Source: Bacteroidetes bacterium HGW-Bacteroidetes-12 (GTDB lineage Bacteria; Bacteroidota; Bacteroidia; Flavobacteriales_E; Vicingaceae). Taken from it: a stretch of 7,403 nucleotides of DNA. The notes under the pieces are model-generated. The model was given only the letters and a program-made list of their open reading frames with translations. It ran no database searches and was not told the DNA's origin. The stretch is from NCBI GenBank assembly GCA_002841035.1, contig PHDR01000139.1, positions 1 through 7,403 of the forward strand. The letters are read 5' to 3'. Below, one piece after another: positions 1 through 6,641 of this stretch (position 1 is the stretch's first letter; each line of letters begins with the position of its first letter). Position numbers and translations under genes: made by a program.

Positions 1-285
1 AATGACTTTAAAAGAAGTTACCATAGAGAACTAACTGTTTTAATTCCTGATGGATATACCATCACTAATTTAGAAAAAATAAATATTCAAAATGTGTATA
101 AAGAAGATGGCGAAATATTTTTTGAGTTTCATTCACATTATAAAATAGATGGAAATACACTTACTATTATATGCGATGAATATTATACTGTGTTGGAAAT
201 ACCAACAACTATTTTTGAAGAATACAGAAAGGTAATTAATAGTGCAGCCGACTTTAATAAACTCACACTTGTGCTAGAAATGTAA
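1..285 (+). CDS. C-terminal end of a DUF3857 / transglutaminase-like protein (5' partial)
   Basis: Frame 1 is open from the first base to the TAA at 283-285, giving 94 residues of a protein whose start lies outside the window. A GTG at 94 could be called as a start, but the reading frame continues upstream with sensible protein (HRELTVLIPDGYTITNLEKI), so it is an internal codon. The pattern is a beta-rich stretch containing 'IPDGYTI', then an aromatic/charged segment, then the closing 'EEYRKVINSAADFNKLTLVL'. That ending is the one I know from Bacteroidota proteins with an N-terminal DUF3857 domain and a central transglutaminase-like domain, which commonly finish with 'fr.vinaaadFn...lvl'. Neither of those domains is visible here, so the name rests on the tail alone. 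Such proteins are usually exported and of unknown substrate. No terminator directly follows the stop codon. Confidence 0.7.
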   Translation, partial: NDFKRSYHRELTVLIPDGYTITNLEKINIQNVYKEDGEIFFEFHSHYKIDGNTLTIICDEYYTVLEIPTTIFEEYRKVINSAADFNKLTLVLEM

Positions 286-420
286 TTACCTTAATACTGA
301 TAATTTTAAGCATTTAAACACTTTTGTCTTTCTAACAGCTTTTTAAACGTGTTGCTTGCTTTTTAGAGTTGATGAAGCAATTTCATTTAAATTGGAAGGA
401 CTAAGAAAAGTATAAAACTT

Positions 421-470
421 CAGCAGATCCCGATATAAGTCCCGAAAATATAAGTAGGATAGCGATAAAT
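421..470 (+). ncRNA. Possible remnant of a structured intergenic RNA element (weak)
   Basis: This non-coding stretch carries CCCGAT (429-434), AAG (437-439), TCC (440-442) and GGATAGCG (457-464). The order recalls the widespread flavobacterial intergenic element I associate with the Flavo-1 RNA motif (CCCCGAT...GAAG...TCC-loop-GGATATAGCGGAAAGCGGG). TCC and GGA could pair across a loop of about 14 nt. The downstream GCGGG strand that would close the outer helix is missing. The same bases also read as an imperfect direct repeat: CCCGATATAAGT (429-440) followed by CCCGAAAATATAAGT (441-455). The match is from memory and partial, and chance is a real alternative. Confidence 0.2.
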
Positions 471-497
471 ATTAACTCAGGTTAAATTTAATAAGAT

Positions 498-525
498 GCA
501 ACCCTATTTGGTTGCGGTATTTTTT
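498..525 (+). terminator. Rho-independent terminator-like hairpin upstream of hutI
   Basis: GCAACC (498-503) pairs perfectly with GGTTGC (510-515) across a 6-nt loop (CTATTT). GGTA and a run of T up to 525 follow. This is the only convincing intrinsic terminator in the left gap. It lies more than 200 nt past the stop of the upstream gene, so it either ends a long 3' UTR or a short independent transcript. Its loop and 3' arm overlap the start of the hutI promoter. Confidence 0.6.
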
Positions 526-537
526 ATGTTATTTTTG
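507..537 (+). promoter_or_regulatory. Bacteroidota-type promoter (-33/-7) for hutI
   Basis: TTTG at 507-510 and TATTTTTG at 530-537 are separated by exactly 19 nt. This fits the known Bacteroidota primary-sigma consensus TTTG-N19-TAnnTTTG at every specified position. Transcription would begin around 542-546, giving a leader of about 30 nt before the ATG at 573. The leader has no Shine-Dalgarno sequence and is A-rich, as is usual for the phylum. The -33 box falls inside the terminator hairpin just described. Confidence 0.65.
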
Positions 538-572
538 TAGAATAACTACCCCTAAAAAGATTCTAATCAACA

Positions 573-1814
573 ATGAAAAAACTTCTCATAAAAAACATCA
601 AAGAATTAGTTCAGGTAACTACACAAAATAAAATTGCAGGAAAAGAAATGGCAATTTTACCTACCATAAAAAATGCTTGGCTAACCATTGAAGAAGGTTT
701 AATAGCCGATTTTGGAACAATGGAAAACTGGAAAGGAATTTCCGATTGGTCTGATTTAGAAATAATTGATGCTACTGACAAAATGGTATTACCTTCTTTT
801 TGCGATTCGCACACTCACTTAGTTTTTGCTGCTTCGCGCGAAGAAGAATTTGTGGATAGAATTAACGGATTAAGTTATGAAGAAATTGCTGCCAAAGGTG
901 GCGGAATATTAAACTCAGCAAAAAAATTGCAAGCTGCCACCGAAGACGAGTTGTTTGAAAGTGCCTTAATTCGATTAAGAGAAATTCAACAAACAGGAAC
1001 TGGATCCGTTGAAATTAAAAGTGGCTACGGTCTTTCTGTTGAAGCAGAAATAAAAATGCTCCGTGTTATTCAGCGACTAAAAAAAGCAAGTCCAATTACT
1101 ATAAAAGCCACTTTTTTAGGTGCACACGCTCTGCCTTTGCAATTTAAAGACAATAGAAAAGGATATATTGACAGCATTATTAACGAAATGCTCCCTATTA
1201 TAAAAAAAGAAAACTTAGCCGATTTTATTGATGTTTTTTGCGAAAAAAATTATTTTACTCCCGAAGAAACCACTCAAATTTTGCAAGCAGGAATTAGCAT
1301 TGGATTAATCCCAAAAATACACGTAAATCAATTTAACTCTATTGGAGGAATTCAAGTAGGAATTAAAAACAACGCACTTTCTGTAGATCATTTAGAAGTA
1401 ATGACACCAAAAGACATTGCCGATTTAAAAAATGCTGATGTAATGCCAACCTTACTTCCATCTTGTTCTTTCTTTTTAACTATTCCTTATGCTCCTGCAA
1501 GAGAACTCATTAATAATAAATTACCCATTTGTTTAGCCTCCGATTTTAATCCAGGTTCTACCCCATCAGGCAACATTCCTTTTGTGTTGTCGTTGGCGTG
1601 CATAAAACTTAAAATGACCCCCGAAGAAGCCATAAATGCAGCTACCCTAAACGGTGCTTATGCTATGAATTTAAGTCATCAGCTTGGCAGCATAGCCAAA
1701 GGAAAAAAAGCCAATTTATTTATCACAAAAAAAATTTCGAGTTATAAACACATTCCCTATGCTTTTGGTGCTAACCCTGTGGAAACTGTTATTCTAAATG
1801 GTGTGAAATACTAA
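573..1814 (+). CDS. hutI: Imidazolonepropionase
   Basis: This is a cytoplasmic amidohydrolase that hydrolyses 4-imidazolone-5-propanoate to N-formimidoyl-L-glutamate, the third step of histidine degradation. Its 413 residues are full length for the family. Visible motifs: the HxH metal pair at H80/H82 in 'CDSHTHLVFAASREEEF'; 'GGGILNS' (109-115); 'EIKSGYGL' (147-154); 'FLGAHALP' (181-188, H185 expected to contact substrate); the metal-ligand H250 in 'IHVNQF'; 'SVDHLE' (270-275); and the metal ligand D324 in 'ASDFNPGSTPSGN'. Metal-ligand spacing is almost exactly that of characterised HutI enzymes, so it should be active. ATG 573 is chosen because the protein begins there with the usual short beta strand and the promoter sits about 35 nt upstream. 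No hutH, hutU, hutG or formiminotransferase gene is visible here, so the rest of the pathway must be encoded elsewhere. Regulation beyond the promoter is not apparent. Confidence 0.95.
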   Translation: MKKLLIKNIKELVQVTTQNKIAGKEMAILPTIKNAWLTIEEGLIADFGTMENWKGISDWSDLEIIDATDKMVLPSFCDSHTHLVFAASREEEFVDRINGLSYEEIAAKGGGILNSAKKLQAATEDELFESALIRLREIQQTGTGSVEIKSGYGLSVEAEIKMLRVIQRLKKASPITIKATFLGAHALPLQFKDNRKGYIDSIINEMLPIIKKENLADFIDVFCEKNYFTPEETTQILQAGISIGLIPKIHVNQFNSIGGIQVGIKNNALSVDHLEVMTPKDIADLKNADVMPTLLPSCSFFLTIPYAPARELINNKLPICLASDFNPGSTPSGNIPFVLSLACIKLKMTPEEAINAATLNGAYAMNLSHQLGSIAKGKKANLFITKKISSYKHIPYAFGANPVETVILNGVKY

Positions 1815-1820
1815 GCTTTG

Positions 1821-1848
1821 AAATGTTGAATTTTAAATGTTGAATTTT
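1821..1848 (+). repeat. 14-bp direct repeat, two perfect copies
   Basis: AAATGTTGAATTTT occurs at 1821-1834 and again, with no gap, at 1835-1848. It begins 7 bases after the hutI stop codon. The period is not a multiple of three and there is no coding frame. It lies just before the longer 16-bp array. Confidence 0.9.
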
Positions 1849-1861
1849 AAATAATTTAATC

Positions 1862-2017
1862 TCATAAACTTCCAACTTTATAAACCTCCAACTTTACAAA
1901 CTTTCGACTTTACAAACTTTTGACTTTACAGACATTCGACTTTACAGACATTCGACTTTACAGACTTTTGACTTTACAAACTTTCGACTTTACAGACTTT
2001 CGACTTTACAAACTTTA
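1862..2017 (+). repeat. 16-bp tandem array, nine units plus a partial leading unit
   Basis: Nine consecutive 16-bp units run from 1874 to 2017, starting at 1874, 1890, 1906, 1922, 1938, 1954, 1970, 1986 and 2002. The consensus is GACTTTACARACTTTC. A truncated first copy (TCATAAACTTCC) occupies 1862-1873. The units at 1922 and 1938 are identical (GACTTTACAGACATTC). Variation is concentrated at position 1 (G/A), position 10 (A/G) and the last few bases. Each unit holds ACTTT twice, spaced 9 and then 7 bases apart. Copies are contiguous with no spacers, so this is not a CRISPR array. Drift is greatest at the left end, consistent with growth by slippage in the middle. Confidence 0.93.
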
Positions 2018-2118
2018 CAAGTTAAGATTCCAACAATAAAACAGTATTCATATATATTTATTCTTTTTTTTTAATTAATTTTAACCGTTCCTTTATTACG
2101 AATTAAACTTATAAGAGT

Positions 2119-5100
2119 ATGTATAAAATTAAAATAACTGCCTTTGCACTCGCTTTTTCATTACTAACAACATTTAATGCTCAAACAATTAAAACTGCTG
2201 ATGTTTCTGTTATATATGGAAACGAAGCCAATGAAATTGCACCAAACAGCAATGTGGTGCGTTTAAAAAATTTCACATCTGTTCCTAACTACGTACAATT
2301 TCAAGAAGGCAAAGAGCTGCCTTTAAACAAACTCGAAAATTGGTTGCAATCGTACTACAAAACAGATGATAACTTTGGTTTAAAATTACTTAGTGTTGAA
2401 AACGACCACTTAGGATACACGCATTATCGTTACCAACAAACTATTAATACTGTTCCTGCACGTTTATCTATGTATAATGTGCATACCAAAAATGGCTTAA
2501 TTTATTCCATGAATGGCGAATTGTTTGATAATTTAGGCACAACAACTCAAGTAGCTATTTCAGAACAAGCAGCACTAACTAAAGCATTAACATTTATAGG
2601 AGCAACACAATATATGTGGGAATCTGCCGAAGCAGAAACACATTTAAAATGGGAACAAAACGACCCTAATGCTACCTATTATCCAAAAGGAAAATTGGTT
2701 TATATTAACGATAAAGGCAATGTAACTTCTCCATTAAAATTAACATACGTATTTAATATTTATGCACTAGCTCCTTTCAACCGAAAAGAAATTTATGTAG
2801 ATGCTCTTTCTGGAACTATAATTTGGGAAGAACAAAAAATTCATGATGTGGATGTTGTTGGAACTGCTGCAACAGGTTATAGTGGAACAAAACCCATTAC
2901 TTCTGACAATACTGGCACAACCCATAGACTTAGAGAAACAGGACGAGGAAACGGAATTAGAACATTTAACAATCAAAACACAACTACTTACTCAAACACC
3001 GATTTTACCAACACATCTGCCAACTGGACTACCTTTAACCCAACCATAGACCAATTTGCTACCGATGCTCATTATGCTGCTGAGGTTACCTATGATTATT
3101 TTTTTACACAACACAACAGAAACAGCATTGACAATAATGGGTTTCAATTGAACAGTTATGTGCATCACAATAATAATTTTTTTAATGCCTTTTGGGATGG
3201 ACAACGGATGAGTTATGGTGATGGAAATAACAATTCTTCGCCTTTAACTTCGGTAGATATAGGAGGGCACGAAATAGGACACGGATTAACCACTTTTACT
3301 GCTAATTTAATCTATCAGGCAGAATCTGGTGCATTAAACGAATCGTTCAGTGATATATTTGGAAATACTATTGAGAAATTTGCTCGTCCTACCCAAAACA
3401 ACTGGCAATTAGGTGAAGATTTAGGAATAATTATTAGAAACATGCAAAACCCTAATGCTCAAGGTGATCCTGATACTTACTTTGGAACCAATTGGGCTTC
3501 ATTAACAGGTGGCGATAACGGTGGTGTGCATACCAATAGTGGTGTGCAAAACCGTTGGTATGTTCTACTTGTCGATGGTGGTAGTGGAACAAACGATAAT
3601 AATGATTCTTACAGTGTTGCAGGGCAAGGCATTGTTAAAGCTGGGCAAATTGCTTACCGAAATTTAGTGATTTATTTAACACCATCCTCAGGATATTCAG
3701 ATGCCCGATTTTTTGCTATCCAATCTGCCGCTGATTTATTTGGCGGTTGCACACCAGAAGTTGCCTCTGTTACCAATGCATGGCACGCTGTTGGTGTTGG
3801 TTCAGCTTATTCTCCTTTCACGCTTAGTGATTTCAGTGCTGCTATTGTAACCTCTTGTTCCGCTCCATTTACTGCTACATTTAATAACACAAGTGTAAAC
3901 GGAAGTACCTTTATTTGGCATTTTGGAGATGGCACAACCAGCACACAACTAAATCCATCTCACACCTATACAACAACAGGAACTTTTAATGTTTCTTTGG
4001 TTGCTGATGGTGGTGCTTCTTGCGGACAAGATTCTACCTACAAAAGTGCTTTTATTAACATAGACCCCAACTTACCTTGCATTACTATACTTCCTGCAAA
4101 CGGAACAGCAAACACACAAACAGCTTGTGCTGGTAAAATTTTTGATAGTGGTGGAGCAACAGGAAACTATGGAGCTAACGAAACTTCACAAATAACTATT
4201 GCTCCAATAGGTGCAACTTCTATTGATTTAACCTTTATTAGCTTCGATATTGAAGCAGGAACAGGCACTTCTTGTAACTATGACTACCTCAAGGTTTTTG
4301 ATGGACCCAACACCTCAGCAACACTAATTGGAACTTATTGCAACAACAATATCCCAACAACTGTTTCTTCAACAGGTGGTTCAATAACAATAGAATTTAG
4401 TTCTGATGGAGGTGTGGAAGATGCTGGTTTTGAAATAGATTGGTTATGCGTGCAAGCCAACCAACCCCCAACAGCTAATTTCACATCAAACATAGATACA
4501 ACCTGCACAGGCGAAATTCAATTTATGGATGCTTCAACCAATGGACCTACAAGCTGGGCTTGGGATTTTGGCGATGGAACTACTTCTACACTTCCAAACC
4601 CTTCCCACCAATATACACTTAGTGGAACATATAATGTGCAATTAACTGCCACCAATGGCATAGGAAACAATATGATAATTAAAAATAGTTTTATTACCGT
4701 TAATCTTCCTGCTGCACCCTCTGTTATTGGCGATGCTGTTTGCCCAAACAATACGGCTAACTTATCTGCTGCTGGTGTAGGAACGCTTAATTGGTATTCT
4801 GCCCAAACAGGTGGAACACTTGTAAATACAGGTAGCACTTTTACCACGCCCACACTAACAACCACTACCACCTATTATGTTGAAGACGTTATTGCTGCAC
4901 CACTTCAAAACGTAGGAAAACTAGATAATACAGGAGGAGGAGCAAATTTTAACAGCCAGCAACACCTTGTTTTTAACGCCATAGCTCCTATGGAAATTGT
5001 AGATATTCAAGTTTATTCAGGGGCGAGTTCGGTTAGAACCATTGAGTTAAGAAGCAGCACAAACGCAGTGTTAGACTCAAGAACAGTTACCATAGCAACA

Positions 5101-5631
5101 GGACAACAAACCGTTACCCTTAATTTTATAGTGCCACCAGGAAACAACTACCAATTAGGAATGGCAGCAGGCTCTAACATTGATTTATATCGAAACAACG
5201 CAGGAACAAATTATCCTTATACTATAAACGGGCTAGTATCTATTACATCGAGCAGTGCGGGAACAGGATTTTACTACTTCTTTTATAACTGGAACGTGAA
5301 AGCAGCCGATTGCATTAGTGCCAGAGAGCCAGTTACGGCAACGGTAAACACCTGCACAAGCATAGACGAACTTTCAGGAGCAAGCAACATTTCATCTTTT
5401 TATGATGCTGCCACCAATCAACTAAAATTAACAACAACCAACTTACCTTTTGGAACATATACTGCCACAATAGTTAATGCCCTTGGTCAAGTTGTTACCA
5501 CACAGCAATTAGTTATAAATACGAAGGAACAACAACACGTAGTAGTTGTAAACAATGCCGCCAAAGGAATTTATGTAGTTAATTTAGTGGGAAACCAACA
5601 AGGCTATACCAATAAATTTGTGAAACAATGA
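2119..5631 (+). CDS. Secreted M4 (thermolysin-like) metallopeptidase with PKD, CUB-like and Ig-like modules and a T9SS tail
   Basis: A zinc endopeptidase precursor of 1170 residues. The signal peptide is residues 1-21, cut before QT in 'FNAQT'. The FTP/PepSY propeptide spans about 40-240. The catalytic domain, about 245-565, has HEIGH at 384-388 (H384 and H388 bind zinc, E385 catalytic), the third ligand E408 in 'ESGALNESFSD', and H471 in 'DNGGVHTNSG'. Spacings H384-E408 (24) and H384-H471 (87) match thermolysin closely. Then come PKD 1 (about 570-648, 'HFGDGTTST'), a CUB-like domain (about 670-777, cysteines 670, 719, 741, 777), PKD 2 (about 783-862, 'DFGDGTTST'), an Ig-like CHU_C-type domain (about 865-922), an unnamed beta module (about 928-1065) and a type A-like T9SS sorting domain (about 1085-1170, ending 'TNKFVKQ'). 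It should pass Sec, then the outer membrane by T9SS, and be surface-attached or released. All active-site residues are present. The ATG at 2119 is fixed by the signal peptide; no Shine-Dalgarno sequence is seen. Confidence 0.95.
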   Translation: MYKIKITAFALAFSLLTTFNAQTIKTADVSVIYGNEANEIAPNSNVVRLKNFTSVPNYVQFQEGKELPLNKLENWLQSYYKTDDNFGLKLLSVENDHLGYTHYRYQQTINTVPARLSMYNVHTKNGLIYSMNGELFDNLGTTTQVAISEQAALTKALTFIGATQYMWESAEAETHLKWEQNDPNATYYPKGKLVYINDKGNVTSPLKLTYVFNIYALAPFNRKEIYVDALSGTIIWEEQKIHDVDVVGTAATGYSGTKPITSDNTGTTHRLRETGRGNGIRTFNNQNTTTYSNTDFTNTSANWTTFNPTIDQFATDAHYAAEVTYDYFFTQHNRNSIDNNGFQLNSYVHHNNNFFNAFWDGQRMSYGDGNNNSSPLTSVDIGGHEIGHGLTTFTANLIYQAESGALNESFSDIFGNTIEKFARPTQNNWQLGEDLGIIIRNMQNPNAQGDPDTYFGTNWASLTGGDNGGVHTNSGVQNRWYVLLVDGGSGTNDNNDSYSVAGQGIVKAGQIAYRNLVIYLTPSSGYSDARFFAIQSAADLFGGCTPEVASVTNAWHAVGVGSAYSPFTLSDFSAAIVTSCSAPFTATFNNTSVNGSTFIWHFGDGTTSTQLNPSHTYTTTGTFNVSLVADGGASCGQDSTYKSAFINIDPNLPCITILPANGTANTQTACAGKIFDSGGATGNYGANETSQITIAPIGATSIDLTFISFDIEAGTGTSCNYDYLKVFDGPNTSATLIGTYCNNNIPTTVSSTGGSITIEFSSDGGVEDAGFEIDWLCVQANQPPTANFTSNIDTTCTGEIQFMDASTNGPTSWAWDFGDGTTSTLPNPSHQYTLSGTYNVQLTATNGIGNNMIIKNSFITVNLPAAPSVIGDAVCPNNTANLSAAGVGTLNWYSAQTGGTLVNTGSTFTTPTLTTTTTYYVEDVIAAPLQNVGKLDNTGGGANFNSQQHLVFNAIAPMEIVDIQVYSGASSVRTIELRSSTNAVLDSRTVTIATGQQTVTLNFIVPPGNNYQLGMAAGSNIDLYRNNAGTNYPYTINGLVSITSSSAGTGFYYFFYNWNVKAADCISAREPVTATVNTCTSIDELSGASNISSFYDAATNQLKLTTTNLPFGTYTATIVNALGQVVTTQQLVINTKEQQHVVVVNNAAKGIYVVNLVGNQQGYTNKFVKQ

Positions 5632-6632
5632 TGCCAACGGCAACATATAATTTTAGGGAAGGTTATAGGTACGGCTTTAACGGTCAGGAAAAAGATGACA
5701 ACATCAAAGGGGGTGGGAATAGCTATGATTTTGGGGCGAGGATGTTAGATGTGAGGTTGGGTAGGTGGTTTGTTATTGACCCTAAATGGAAATTATTTTC
5801 AAACATTTCTCCTTATACCTTTGCTCTAAATAATTCAATATATTTCATTGATAGCGATGGAAAGGTTATTGAAGTTGCAAATGAGAAGTCAAAAGAAGCT
5901 TTTAATTCATCCATCCAAAATATATTTACTGGAAATGATATAGTAATCAATTTATTAACTATTGCATCTAGCTCAAACTCATTATCTGGTATTACTTCCG
6001 AAGATGCCGTAAAAGCCTTAAATACCTTAACAGATCCTGATCAACGAGCAGCTTTTAATGGATTAGTCATGACAGCGAACTCTGAAAAAACTTATAACCT
6101 TACTTTTTTAGAAGAAGGAAGCAAAGCTGCAATTGGAAATATTGAAGTTTCTGAATTAAAAATCGCACTCGAAGCAGATGGTATTGCTATTAATGATAAT
6201 AGTGAATCAAATAAAGTCGAAATCTTTGTTGCAGAATCTAGTGTAGGGGTTCTAAAATCTCCTCTGACGTTAAGAAATAAAAATTCTTTAGTAATAGGCT
6301 CTATTTTAAGTCAATTTATTAAAGGTGATGAAAAGTTTAATGAAAGTAGTATTGTTGAACCTAATTCTGAATCTGCTGCGTTAATTCAAATACAAGTTGA
6401 GAATACGCTTCAAAGAGCTCAAGGACTCACACAATTAAGAGGTGATGATTTTAAAAAGTCTAATTCCGAAAAATTCTCAAAGGTAGAACTTGCAAAAGTT
6501 AAAATTATTCCTATTCAATTAAAAATGGTAGAAATGTCAACAACTAAAGAACAAACAATTATAGATATAACCAAATTCAATAATAATTCAGATGCTAAGT
6601 CAGACACTAAATCTGCTAAAGAACCTAAGTAA
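5628..6632 (+). CDS. Orphan Rhs-core fragment with variable C-terminal tip (putative toxin tip)
   Basis: Residues 12-78 are the end of an Rhs repeat-associated core: 'GYRYGFNGQEKDD', 'GNSYDFGARM', 'VRLGRWFVIDP', 'ISPYTFALNNSIYFIDSDG'. In intact Rhs proteins this follows thousands of bases of YD-repeat shell and a secretion signal; none of that is here. Residues 79-334 are the variable tip, which I do not recognise as a known toxin. It has a motif 'ENTLQRAQGLTQLRG' (259-272) and a polar, Lys/Ser/Asp-rich tail. The start ATG (5628) overlaps the protease stop as ATGA, and a second ATG follows at 5631. Coupled translation from the protease message is possible, but the frame opens only at 5616 and may be a relic rather than a designed start. 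The core region is G-rich (about 48% GC in bases 5701-5760), while the tip is AT-rich, the usual mosaic of core and tip. It may be a silent tip cassette or a pseudogene. The core call is firm; toxicity is inferred. Confidence 0.8.
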   Translation: MMPTATYNFREGYRYGFNGQEKDDNIKGGGNSYDFGARMLDVRLGRWFVIDPKWKLFSNISPYTFALNNSIYFIDSDGKVIEVANEKSKEAFNSSIQNIFTGNDIVINLLTIASSSNSLSGITSEDAVKALNTLTDPDQRAAFNGLVMTANSEKTYNLTFLEEGSKAAIGNIEVSELKIALEADGIAINDNSESNKVEIFVAESSVGVLKSPLTLRNKNSLVIGSILSQFIKGDEKFNESSIVEPNSESAALIQIQVENTLQRAQGLTQLRGDDFKKSNSEKFSKVELAKVKIIPIQLKMVEMSTTKEQTIIDITKFNNNSDAKSDTKSAKEPK

Positions 6633-6641
6633 ATAACTAAA

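Larger units (their letters stand above)
1815..2118. other. Non-coding gap between hutI and the M4 protease gene
   Basis: These 304 bases hold the two tandem repeat blocks listed separately, then about 100 very AT-rich bases with a run of nine T (2064-2072) shortly before the protease gene. I see no strong G+C hairpin, so no clear intrinsic terminator for hutI. I also see no good TTTG/TAnnTTTG pair for the protease gene; the nearest -7-like string is TATATTTA at 2053-2060, with no -33 partner. No open frame here looks like a protein. Confidence 0.7.

Noticed and set aside
94..285. Independent 63-residue gene starting at GTG 94
   Set aside because: The frame is open to the window start and the upstream residues belong to the same C-terminal domain, so it is the tail of a larger gene.
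573..1814. hut operon
   Set aside because: Only hutI is present; neighbours on both sides are unrelated and it has its own promoter.
1874..2017. CRISPR array
   Set aside because: Units are 16 bp, contiguous, drifting, and without spacers; no cas genes in the window.
2767..3204. Short open frames on both strands within the protease gene (2767-2976, 2843-3049, 2992-3204)
   Set aside because: They overlap the conserved propeptide and catalytic region, have odd composition and no start context; shadows only. The same applies to 611-814 within hutI.
4518..4871. 117-residue open frame on the minus strand inside the protease gene
   Set aside because: Low-complexity Val/Pro-rich shadow of a Thr/Asn/Ala-rich coding region; lies wholly within well-supported PKD and Ig-like domains.
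5600..5640. Programmed -1 frameshift fusing the protease to the Rhs fragment
   Set aside because: The bases before the stop (GTG AAA CAA TGA) form no slippery heptamer in the right register, and the T9SS tail is already complete; termination-reinitiation at ATGA is simpler.
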